Of a stretch of DNA of 39,422 bases, positions 27,778 to 35,417 are shown in pieces. The stretch lies in the NCBI GenBank assembly GCA_005878615.1, contig VBLT01000107.1:1-39422 (forward strand), in the 5' to 3' direction. This stretch comes from Methanobacteriota archaeon (GTDB lineage Archaea > Thermoplasmatota > Thermoplasmata > RBG-16-68-12). Both the position numbers and the translations under genes were made by a program. The notes under the pieces are model-generated. The model was not told the origin of the DNA. It worked only from the letters and a program-made list of their open reading frames with translations, and made no database searches. The stretch's first letter is position 1. The number at the start of each line of letters is the position of its first letter.

Positions 27778-28036
27778 GGGGCGAAGCAGGCTCGGGCCGG
27801 GAGACTCCGTCGAGCTCGTCGGCCCGACGCTCCATGTGCTCGGCCTTCTGGCGGAGATGTCGACAGCGGTCCTCGAGACGGTTCGCTTTCAACCGGGCCT
27901 TCGCCGCCCGGTGTCGGAGTTTCGCGGCCTTCGCGCGGTCCCGTAGCTCGTGTTCCGGCCCCCGTCGCGCGGTTCGCGGGAACACGGGCCGCGCCTCCGG
28001 TGGACTCGGGGAGGATGGCTCCGCTCCGGTCTGCAT
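27767..28036 (-). CDS. Small hypothetical coiled-coil protein
   Basis: KAAKLRHRAAKARLKANRLEDRCRHLRQKAEHMERRADELDG heptad-like helix; TATA-like CTTATGAC upstream. Confidence 0.45.
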   Translation of the reverse strand: MQTGAEPSSPSPPEARPVFPRTARRGPEHELRDRAKAAKLRHRAAKARLKANRLEDRCRHLRQKAEHMERRADELDGVSRPEPASPLNG

Positions 28037-28121
28037 AAACGGCTCGAACGCGCGACCGGTCATAAGAGTTGCGTACCGGGTCGCACAAGTCGAAATATGC
28101 GCCCGCCCATCGGCGCTCCGC

Positions 28122-29408
28122 GTGAAGGTCTTCGTCGAGGCGTACGGTTGCACCCAGAACTACGGCGAGGCGCGCCTCATGCGGGAGGCCCTGCGGGGTC
28201 GCGGCCACGACATCGTCGAGGGAGAGGGGGACGCGGACGCCCACGTCTTGGTCACCTGCACGGTCGTCGAGACGACGGAGCGGAAGATGGTCCGCCGGAT
28301 GACGGAACTCGCGGCGTTGGAGAAGCCGCTGATCGTCGCCGGTTGCATGGCCGCGGCCCAACGGGACCGCGTCCTCGCGACCGTCCCGCGGGCGAAATTG
28401 CTCCCGCCCCGGAAATGGCCGCAGATCGTAGACCTCCTCGATGCGGGGACCGCCTGCGGCGATCGCTCGGCGGAGATCGAGTCCCAATCGTTCGGATGGC
28501 ACGACGCGATCGTTCCGATCGCGCAGGGATGCGCCGGTCGTTGCACCTACTGCATCACCCGGGTCGCGCGCGGGCGGGTCGCTTCGGATCCGATTCCGGC
28601 GATCGTTTCGCAGGTTCGTCGACATGTCGAGCAAGGTTTGCGGGAGATTAAGCTCACGGGACAAGACACGGCCGCGTACGGGCTGGACAGCGGGACCACC
28701 CTCGCGGCGTTGCTTCGCGCCGTCGCCGAGATCCCCGGCGACTTCCGCGTGCGGGTCGGCATGGCGGATCCGTTGACGGTCGATCCGATTTGCGACGAGC
28801 TGGTCGAGGCCTATGCCTCCGAGAAAGTTTTCAAGTTCCTCCATCTGCCCGTCCAGAGCGGGGACGACGGCATCCTCGAGGCGATGCGCCGGGAGTACAC
28901 GGTCGCCGCGTTCGAGGAAATTGTCCGGATCTTCCGTCGGGCCCATCCGCGCATGATGCTCTCGACGGACGTCATCGTCGGATTTCCCGGGGAGACCGAG
29001 GAGCAGTTCGAGCGCACGATGGATCTCATGCGGCGGGTGCGGCCGGACATCGTCAACGTCACGCGTTTCTCCGCCCGAGCCGGCACCCCGGCGGCGGGCA
29101 TGCCCCACCCGGTCGTCGGCTGGCGTACGAAGGAGCGGTCGCGTCGGCTCACGAGACTCCGCTTCGAAATCGCCCGCGAGATCGGGGAGGGCTTCGTCGG
29201 AGAAGAGGTCGAGGTCCTGCTGACGGAACAGGGGAAGGGGACCACGGTGTTGGCGCGGACGCCCGAGTACCGGCAGGTCGTCCTGCCCGGCCCCCTTCCC
29301 CTTGGGAACTTCGCGCGGGTCCGGATCGAGGAGGCGCACGCGACGGACCTGCGGGGCCGCGTTCTCGGGGACGTTTCGGCGTCTCCCTCGCCAGCGTCTC
29401 CTCCGTGA
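28122..29408 (+). CDS. MiaB-family tRNA methylthiotransferase, archaeal e-MtaB type (ms2t6A37)
   Basis: VEAYGCTQNYGEA UPF0004 Cys, VAGCMA, radical SAM CAGRCTYC, LPVQSGDDGILEAMRREYT, TDVIVGFPGETEEQFE, C-terminal TRAM-like domain. GTG start. Confidence 0.92.
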   Translation: MKVFVEAYGCTQNYGEARLMREALRGRGHDIVEGEGDADAHVLVTCTVVETTERKMVRRMTELAALEKPLIVAGCMAAAQRDRVLATVPRAKLLPPRKWPQIVDLLDAGTACGDRSAEIESQSFGWHDAIVPIAQGCAGRCTYCITRVARGRVASDPIPAIVSQVRRHVEQGLREIKLTGQDTAAYGLDSGTTLAALLRAVAEIPGDFRVRVGMADPLTVDPICDELVEAYASEKVFKFLHLPVQSGDDGILEAMRREYTVAAFEEIVRIFRRAHPRMMLSTDVIVGFPGETEEQFERTMDLMRRVRPDIVNVTRFSARAGTPAAGMPHPVVGWRTKERSRRLTRLRFEIAREIGEGFVGEEVEVLLTEQGKGTTVLARTPEYRQVVLPGPLPLGNFARVRIEEAHATDLRGRVLGDVSASPSPASPP

Positions 29409-29507
29409 TAATGGGCCCTCGCATCCTTTTCCATTGGAGGCTCGTGGCGACCCTCCACGCCCACCCTCCCCCGATGGCTGGGCCTCGGGGTCGCCTTCGC
29501 GGCGGCG

Positions 29508-29924
29508 ATGCTCCTGGTCCTGCCGACCTTGCAAGGACCCGATCGGGTCGACCCTCGACGCGGCCATCTCGTCGTCGAGATGGACCGGACCACGTATGGA
29601 ATCGGAGAGCTGGTTCGGTTCTCGTTGTACAATGGAAAGGGCCACGCGATATTCCTCGCATGCTCCGCCCCGTGGGTCGTCTCCCGTGCAATCGAAGGCG
29701 AATGGCGGTGGGTCGAGGATCATCCGTGCGAAGGCGGCGCGATCCCGCTCGAGTCCGGCGCGACCTACGCCGCGTCGTGGCGGAGCGAAACGCAAAACGC
29801 CTCGGCGAGCCTCGTCCCCGTCGAGCCGGGCTACTACCGCCTCGATGTGATCGCGTTCCCATGTCCGGAGACCTGGGACGGATGCCGATTCGTCGACCTC
29901 CCCGCGTTCTTTTGGATCCGCTGA
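29508..29924 (+). CDS. Putative secreted or membrane-anchored Ig-like domain protein (Big_14-like)
   Basis: VEMDRTTYGIGELVRFSLYNGKGHAIFLACSAPWVV...GATYAASWRSE...VEPGYYRLDVIAFPC. Signal/TM-like LGLGVAFAAAMLLVLP continues upstream of the first ATG without a start codon in frame. Confidence 0.6.
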   Translation: MLLVLPTLQGPDRVDPRRGHLVVEMDRTTYGIGELVRFSLYNGKGHAIFLACSAPWVVSRAIEGEWRWVEDHPCEGGAIPLESGATYAASWRSETQNASASLVPVEPGYYRLDVIAFPCPETWDGCRFVDLPAFFWIR

Positions 29925-29943
29925 TTCGCCGCGACGCAATGGG

Positions 29944-29951
29944 CTTTATAC
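29944..29951 (+). promoter_or_regulatory. TATA box CTTTATAC for tRNA-Gln
   Basis: Centred about 27 nt upstream of the tRNA 5' end at 29975. Confidence 0.65.
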
Positions 29952-29974
29952 ATCACGGGAAATCCGTCCGCCGC

Positions 29975-30047
29975 AGCCCCGTGGTGTAGTGGTCAAGCAT
30001 TCGGGTCTTTGGAACCCGCGACGGCAGTTCGAATCTGCCCGGGGCTA
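29975..30047 (+). tRNA. tRNA-Gln, anticodon TTG
   Basis: Acceptor AGCCCCG/CGGGGCT plus discriminator A; anticodon arm CGGGT-CTTTGGA-ACCCG; T arm GGCAG-TTCGAAT-CTGCC. Confidence 0.96.
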
Positions 30048-30053
30048 TCCGGC

Positions 30054-30311
30054 ATGAAGTCCGTCGCCCGCCTCACCTTGACCTTCGACGACGCCGCATC
30101 GGCCGAAGCGGTCGCCGCGGCCGTCGCCCTCGACGATGAAGGCTACATCCGCACGACGCGGCGGGGACGCACCCTCATCGCGGAGGCCTCCGCCGAAGGC
30201 CCGATGGGCCTCCTCCGGACCCTCGACGACTACCTGGCGTGCATCAGCGTCGCGGAGCGGACGAGGGCGGAGGCACGCCCTCACGGACGCGCGCGGCGAC
30301 GCCGCGCTTGA
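30054..30311 (+). CDS. pcc1: KEOPS complex subunit Pcc1
   Basis: MKSVARLTLTFDDAASAEAVAAAVALDDEGYIRTTRRGRTLIAEASAEGPMGLLRTLDDYLACISVAERT: Pcc1-like size and pattern. Confidence 0.8.
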   Translation: MKSVARLTLTFDDAASAEAVAAAVALDDEGYIRTTRRGRTLIAEASAEGPMGLLRTLDDYLACISVAERTRAEARPHGRARRRRA

Positions 30312-32250
30312 AGGCCACCATCTCCCGCCGATTCATCGTGGCCTGGGCGACGGCGCAGAGGTCGTCCTCGGGCGAAACGACCAGGACCTCGTCCCCCGGG
30401 CGGATCTCCGGATCGGCGTCGCGGACGAAACCCGCGAACACGTTCTTCCCGTCTCGTTGGAACGGGACCGAATCCGGTTCGACGATCACGCGGAGGCGCG
30501 GCGACGGGAACGCCGCGCGCAGACGCCGGGCGCCGGCCGCCTTGAGGGTGAAGAGGCCGTCCTCGGCGCGGAGGGAGAGGACATGTGTTCCGTCCGCGAG
30601 GACGTTGCGGACCTTCCCGTTGTTCTTCGATACGACGTAGGATATGGCCCCCCTCAGGACGACGTCCGCGGCGCCGAGGCCGAACTGGAATTCGGCCGTC
30701 GCGCGGACCCGCAGCGCGTTCCAGTCGGGGACCCGGCCGCCCGGGGCACGCTCTCGGAGCTCGTCGAGCGTGGACGGCCCCTCCCAAAGGAGGCCGAAGT
30801 CGAAGCCGGCGCCGGCGGCCCACTCCCGGAAGAACACCTCCGCCGTCTCGAGCGACTCGATGTCGGGCCGCTCCGGGACGATCGACTGGGACATGGGCCA
30901 CACGTGGTCGAGCTCGATCGGGACCGGCCCCCACAGGGATTTCACGATCGCATGAACGCTCGCCTTCGGGAGGACCTGCGAGAGGATCGGAGCGAAGGTC
31001 TCCGAGAACGGGCGGCCGCGTTCCGGGAGGACCAGCAGGCCTTTCGCCGGCGGAGGGCGATATCGTTCGATCGCCCGCCGGCGGAACCGATGCAGGATCG
31101 GCCGGTGCGCCGTTTCGGGTCCGACGTAGTACAAGGCGCCTCGCCGAGAGATCGGCTCGGACTCCTCGAGGAATGCGTTGTGCTGGCGGAGCTCCCGGAG
31201 CGCGCCGAGCAGGGCCGGGTGCGCCCTCGCCCGACGCTCGACGAGTTCCCAGAGGTCGCCCTGAGCAATCGCCCGCCGGACTTCGCGGACCGCGGCGAAG
31301 CAGACGTGCAGGTTGTGCTCCGCCAGGAGGGTCTCGTCTGCGGCGATGTCCGCCATCGAATGGTCGGTACAGATGGGGCATGCGCACCCGCTCTCGCGGA
31401 GTTCCGATGCGCGGCGCGTACCTTCCGGGAAGAGCATGCGGCCGTCGCGCGCATATTTCGCGTAGGACGCGGAGTCGAACAGGTCGCATCCGAGGAGGAC
31501 CGCGAGCGGGAACACCATCGGATGCCCGGCCCCAAAGAGGTGGACGGGCTTCGACGGGTCCAGTCCCTTCTTCGATGCGACGATGACCCCGACAAGATCC
31601 CGGAATCGGTAGGACTCAAGGAGCGGGACGACGCCGCCGATCGCGCAAACGGAGACGCCGAGGGACGACACCTCGTGCGCGCATCGCTCCCGGAGGTCCG
31701 GGTGAAGACCGCCCTGAACCGCGCCGACCAGGGCCATGTCCCCGCGGAGGGAGTCCGCCTCTTTCGCCCGGCGGATAGTCTCGTCGATGTCGGCGGAGGC
31801 CCGGGCACGATCATGCGAGGGTTCGGAAAAGACGTCGAGCATCGTCCCGAGGTCCGTGCCGATCGACTTCTGGAACTCGATCACCTCCGCATTCGTGACG
31901 TCGACGTCTCCGTAGACGTGCGACTGGAAGGCGCCGGAATCGGTCATCACGGCGCCGGGGAATCCCAGGAGCGTGTGGACTCCCTCCCGAAGAACGCGGT
32001 CGCGACTCGGGCCCTTGCCGAGGATGTACGCGTTCGTGATCACGATCTCCGCGTGGAACCGTTTCGCGAGATCCGCGGGGGAGACGATCGGTCGGTTCGG
32101 GTTCACGACCGGCAGGAGGGCGGGAGTCGTCACCCGGCCGTGACGGGTCTCGATCGTACCGATCCGAGCGAGGCCATCGCGGTCGCGGACCTCGAACACG
32201 CGCGGCCCATGGGGGCGTTCCGATTTAGGCTTTCTCGCGCATTCGCCCAT
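30244..32250 (-). CDS. tgtA: Archaeosine tRNA-guanine(15) transglycosylase with C-terminal PUA domain
   Basis: TPALLPVVNPNRPIVSPADLAKRF, DSGAFQSHVYGDVD, GAVQGGLHPDLRERCA, CACPICTDHSMADI zinc site, C-terminal PUA-like DEVLVVSPEDDLCAVAQATMN. Confidence 0.94.
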   Translation of the reverse strand: MGECARKPKSERPHGPRVFEVRDRDGLARIGTIETRHGRVTTPALLPVVNPNRPIVSPADLAKRFHAEIVITNAYILGKGPSRDRVLREGVHTLLGFPGAVMTDSGAFQSHVYGDVDVTNAEVIEFQKSIGTDLGTMLDVFSEPSHDRARASADIDETIRRAKEADSLRGDMALVGAVQGGLHPDLRERCAHEVSSLGVSVCAIGGVVPLLESYRFRDLVGVIVASKKGLDPSKPVHLFGAGHPMVFPLAVLLGCDLFDSASYAKYARDGRMLFPEGTRRASELRESGCACPICTDHSMADIAADETLLAEHNLHVCFAAVREVRRAIAQGDLWELVERRARAHPALLGALRELRQHNAFLEESEPISRRGALYYVGPETAHRPILHRFRRRAIERYRPPPAKGLLVLPERGRPFSETFAPILSQVLPKASVHAIVKSLWGPVPIELDHVWPMSQSIVPERPDIESLETAEVFFREWAAGAGFDFGLLWEGPSTLDELRERAPGGRVPDWNALRVRATAEFQFGLGAADVVLRGAISYVVSKNNGKVRNVLADGTHVLSLRAEDGLFTLKAAGARRLRAAFPSPRLRVIVEPDSVPFQRDGKNVFAGFVRDADPEIRPGDEVLVVSPEDDLCAVAQATMNRREMVAFKRGVAARVREGVPPPSSAPRR

Positions 32251-32296
32251 CTCTCCCGAACGGATATGGGGAGGGCTTCCGGCTCCGGCATCGAGG

Positions 32297-33088
32297 ATGA
32301 TCCGGGAGACCTTCGTCCACATCGACGGAGTCGGATATCGCACGGAGGAACGACTCTGGCGGTCAGGGGTCCGCACGTGGGACGATTTCTCCGCGACGGG
32401 GCGGCCTCCCCGCATCGGGCCGCGGCTCGCCAAGCGCATGGAGGACGAGATCGAACGGTCCCAGCAGGCGCTACGCTCCGGCCGTCATCGTTACTTCGCC
32501 CGCAAGTTGCCCTCGCGGGACCAATGGCGGGCGTTCGAAGCCTTCCGCTCGCACGTCCTCTACCTGGACATCGAGACGACGGGGTGGTCTCTCGGGAGGC
32601 ATGCAGTGACCGTCGTCGGCGTCTACGATGGCCGGCGGAAACGTTCCTTCGTCCAGGGAGAGAACTTGGAAGCGTTGCCCGCCGCCGTCCGCCGTGCGAA
32701 GCTGCTCGTCACGTTCAACGGGTCGCGGTTCGACCTGCCCTTCCTCCGGAAGGCGTTCCCGCGATTCGGCCTGGGCCTGATCCACATGGACCTGCTCCAT
32801 CCCCTTCGGCGTCTGGGTTTTGCGGGAGGACTCAAGTCGATCGAGGCGGAGATGGGAATCTCCCGGAGCGACGAGACGACGGGGCTGCGGGGAATCGACG
32901 CCATCCGACTGTGGCACGCGTACGAGCGCGGAGACGATGACGCCTTGGACCTCATGTTGGCCTACAACATGGAGGACGTCGTGAATTTGGAGCCGCTCGC
33001 GGAATTCGCCTACGAAACGCTCCGGTCCCTCTGCCTCGACGGGGGATTCGTCACGGCGGACCGATATCGAAGCGGCGGCCGTCCCTGA
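32297..33088 (+). CDS. RNase H-like exonuclease domain protein (YprB-like) with N-terminal HhH-like segment
   Basis: LYLDIETTGWSLGRHAVTVVGVYDG (DxE), LVTFNGSRFDLPFL, YNMEDVVNLEPLAEF; N-terminal VHIDGVGYRTEERLWRSGVRTWDDF. Confidence 0.87.
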   Translation: MIRETFVHIDGVGYRTEERLWRSGVRTWDDFSATGRPPRIGPRLAKRMEDEIERSQQALRSGRHRYFARKLPSRDQWRAFEAFRSHVLYLDIETTGWSLGRHAVTVVGVYDGRRKRSFVQGENLEALPAAVRRAKLLVTFNGSRFDLPFLRKAFPRFGLGLIHMDLLHPLRRLGFAGGLKSIEAEMGISRSDETTGLRGIDAIRLWHAYERGDDDALDLMLAYNMEDVVNLEPLAEFAYETLRSLCLDGGFVTADRYRSGGRP

Positions 33089-33101
33089 ATTCGCGACCCG
33101 C

Positions 33102-33446
33102 TCAGCGGGCCCGGCCGCGGAACCGGTCGGCCGGATACTTCGCTTCGTCCTTCTTGAGTTTCGACAAAATGGCGTCGGATAGATCGATGTCGAGGACGTT
33201 CGCCAAGCTGAGGCCGTAGATCATCACGTCCGCGAGTTCATCGCCGACGGCGGTCCGATCTTCCGACGACATCTGCGGCGACGCCTCGAGGCCGTCCCAC
33301 AGGAAGAGTTCCAGGAGCTCGGAGGCCTCGATCGAGATCGCTATCGCGAGATCTTTGGGCGTGTGAAACCGCTCCCAGTCTCGCGCGTGGACGAACTGGC
33401 GCACGTGCTCCCGCAAACGACCGACGGACGTCGTCGCGTCGACCAT
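33102..33446 (-). CDS. MazG-like nucleotide pyrophosphohydrolase
   Basis: WERFHTPKDLAIAISIEASELLELFLWD and VGDELADVMIYGLSLANVLDIDL: EExxE and ExxD MazG-type metal-binding pattern. Confidence 0.92.
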   Translation of the reverse strand: MVDATTSVGRLREHVRQFVHARDWERFHTPKDLAIAISIEASELLELFLWDGLEASPQMSSEDRTAVGDELADVMIYGLSLANVLDIDLSDAILSKLKKDEAKYPADRFRGRAR

Positions 33447-33476
33447 GCGGCGGAATCTTGGCGCCGGTACAAAGCC

Positions 33477-33854
33477 CTACGCCGACTCCGCGGCGGGGCG
33501 GAGGTTCAACGTCTGCTCCCGGATTTCGCCCTGCGGCGCCGCGAGGACCCCCGGCGGGCCGACCTCGACGCGGGCCCAGAGGTTTCCATCCTCCAAGGCG
33601 ATTCGGACCGACTTCAAGCGGGACCGGAAGAGTTGCAGGCCCCGTCCGTTGCGGGAGGGCAGTTCTCGCTCGCAGTACACGAGCCCCAGACCCTCGAGCT
33701 CCTTGATCCTCCGGTAGCAGGCGGCAATCGGAATGCCGAACCGCCGGCTGAGCTCCAAGGCCGACGCGGGCCGTTCGAAGGTCCCCATGAGGATCCGGAC
33801 CGCGTATTGGTCCATGACGGTCTGGCTGAGTTGCAGCGGCTCCATCGGGTTCAC
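33477..33854 (-). CDS. Winged-helix (ArsR-like) DNA-binding protein
   Basis: RILMGTFERPASALELSRRFGIPIAACYRRIKELEGLGLVYCERE. ATGA overlap with the upstream receiver gene. Confidence 0.8.
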   Translation of the reverse strand: MNPMEPLQLSQTVMDQYAVRILMGTFERPASALELSRRFGIPIAACYRRIKELEGLGLVYCERELPSRNGRGLQLFRSRLKSVRIALEDGNLWARVEVGPPGVLAAPQGEIREQTLNLRPAAESA

Positions 33855-34255
33855 GTCCCCCGCAGCGAGAGGATCCGGGCCACCAAGTTGGTGATCTCGT
33901 CCGCCTCGAACGGCTTGTTGACGTAGCCGATCGCCCCGCGGCGAACGCTCTCGATTTCGGTGAAGGTGTCGCCGAACGAAGTCATGAGGATCGCGCGGAG
34001 TTCGGGCTTCATGCGGCGCGCCGACTCGATCAGCTCGACGCCGCTCGGGCCTGGCATCCGATAGTCGGTGAGGAGCAAGTCGACGTCGTTCTGGCCGAGC
34101 GCCCGGAGCGCCTCCGTCGCGCCCCCCGCGGTGAGGATGGAATAGCCCACTAGTTCGAACAGCTCGGCGAGGTTCTCGCGCACGCCTTCGTCGTCGTCGA
34201 CGATCAGGATGCGTGCGCCCGCCATCGTCGTCTTTTCCGGCGCCAGGATCATCAT
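33851..34255 (-). CDS. Stand-alone receiver-domain response regulator
   Basis: ILIVDDDEGVRE, LLLTDYRMPGPSG, LMTSFGD, GYVNKPFEADEI. TATA-like TATATA at 34291-34296 upstream. Confidence 0.93.
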   Translation of the reverse strand: MMILAPEKTTMAGARILIVDDDEGVRENLAELFELVGYSILTAGGATEALRALGQNDVDLLLTDYRMPGPSGVELIESARRMKPELRAILMTSFGDTFTEIESVRRGAIGYVNKPFEADEITNLVARILSLRGT

Positions 34256-34352
34256 CGTCCTTCCTGAGAGAAACGATGGAGCCCGGTCGATATATAGCGC
34301 CCAGTTGAGTCCGATTGACAAGCGCGCCCCCCGACGGCGTGGGAGGCGATTT

Positions 34353-35417
34353 TCACGTTTTCGATATCAGCAAAGACGGAATCTTGCGCTCGGAGAGGGC
34401 GCGGACGAGCTGCCACGCGCGCTGCCCGGATTCGGTGACGGCGTACCGGCCTCCGTCGACCTTCGTGAGGAGGCCGTCCGTCTGAAGTTTCTGGAGGTGG
34501 AACGAGAGCTTCGACGACGAGTCGACGAAGTTCTTCTTGAGGATGCCGGAATACGCGACGGGGCCGGACGCCGAAACGTACCCGACGACCGCGCGACGAA
34601 TCGGGTTCGCGAGGGACTCGAGCATGCCTTGGAGGCCTTCGGGGGCCGCTCCGGCCTCAACGTTCCCACCGACCGCCGAGGCGATCTCGGGGTCCCGCGA
34701 ACGAAGGACCAACGTCCCGTCTTTCGCGGCGCACCGTCCGCTCATGTGGCGGATCCACGCCCGGACGTCCTCGGGACCGTGCACGGATTGCAGCAGGGAG
34801 AGGTCGGCTGCAAAGATCACGGGTCGATCGGCGCCACTCACGAAGGTCTCGATCGCTGAATTGAGGTGGTACAATTGCTTCGGCGCGAAGATGTCCGGAG
34901 GCCGACTCTCCTCGTCGATGTGCAGGACGCGGGCACCGGCCGGAGGCGGTCCTGCGTTGGGCCCGAGCACCGCGATCAACGCCCGGCGGCCAGCGGCGTC
35001 GGAGAGGACCTTCTCAATGCTCGCTTCGCTGCCGGCACCCCCGAACAAGGCGCGGGCCTTGCGCTCCTCCTCGACCGCGTGCAACGTGCGTCGGAGGGCC
35101 TCGAGGTCGTAGGGCTTCTCGACGAAATCGATCGCCCCGCCCTTCATCGCCTCGACGGCCGTATCGATCGTCCCTTCGCCGGTGACCATCACCACCGCGG
35201 TCTCGGGCCGAACGACGCGCAGCCGGTGGAGGACTTCCAGCCCGGTGGCCTTCGGCATCCGGAGGTCCAGGAGGGCCACTTCGAACGTCTCGCGGTCCAC
35301 CGTCTGCAAGGCGGCGGCGCCATCGGCCGCGGTCACGACCTCATGCCCATCTTCGCTGAGGAGCCCCGCGAGTTCGTCTCGAAGCGTCGCGTCGTCGTCC
35401 GCGACGAGGATCTTCAT
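34353..35417 (-). CDS. Response regulator: REC - DUF835-like - winged-helix
   Basis: ILVADDDATLRDE, VALLDLRMPKATG, FVEKPYD; then PKQLYHLNSAIETFVSGADRPVIFAADLSLLQSVHGPEDVRAWIRHMSGRCAAKDGTLVLRSRDPEI (DUF835-like); then LESLANPIRRAVVGYVSASGPVAYSGILKKNFVDSSSKLSFHLQKLQTDGLLTKVDGGRYAVTESG. ATGA overlap with the kinase. Confidence 0.88.
   Translation of the reverse strand: MKILVADDDATLRDELAGLLSEDGHEVVTAADGAAALQTVDRETFEVALLDLRMPKATGLEVLHRLRVVRPETAVVMVTGEGTIDTAVEAMKGGAIDFVEKPYDLEALRRTLHAVEEERKARALFGGAGSEASIEKVLSDAAGRRALIAVLGPNAGPPPAGARVLHIDEESRPPDIFAPKQLYHLNSAIETFVSGADRPVIFAADLSLLQSVHGPEDVRAWIRHMSGRCAAKDGTLVLRSRDPEIASAVGGNVEAGAAPEGLQGMLESLANPIRRAVVGYVSASGPVAYSGILKKNFVDSSSKLSFHLQKLQTDGLLTKVDGGRYAVTESGQRAWQLVRALSERKIPSLLISKT

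Noticed and set aside
27594-29939. 781-aa - strand ORF opposite e-MtaB
   Set aside because: Antisense to a protein with clear radical SAM motifs; low-complexity Arg/Asp-rich translation.
30136-32940. 934-aa + strand ORF opposite tgtA
   Set aside because: Mirror ORF in GC-rich sequence: Arg/Asp/Glu-rich, no recognisable domain, antisense to a clear TgtA gene.
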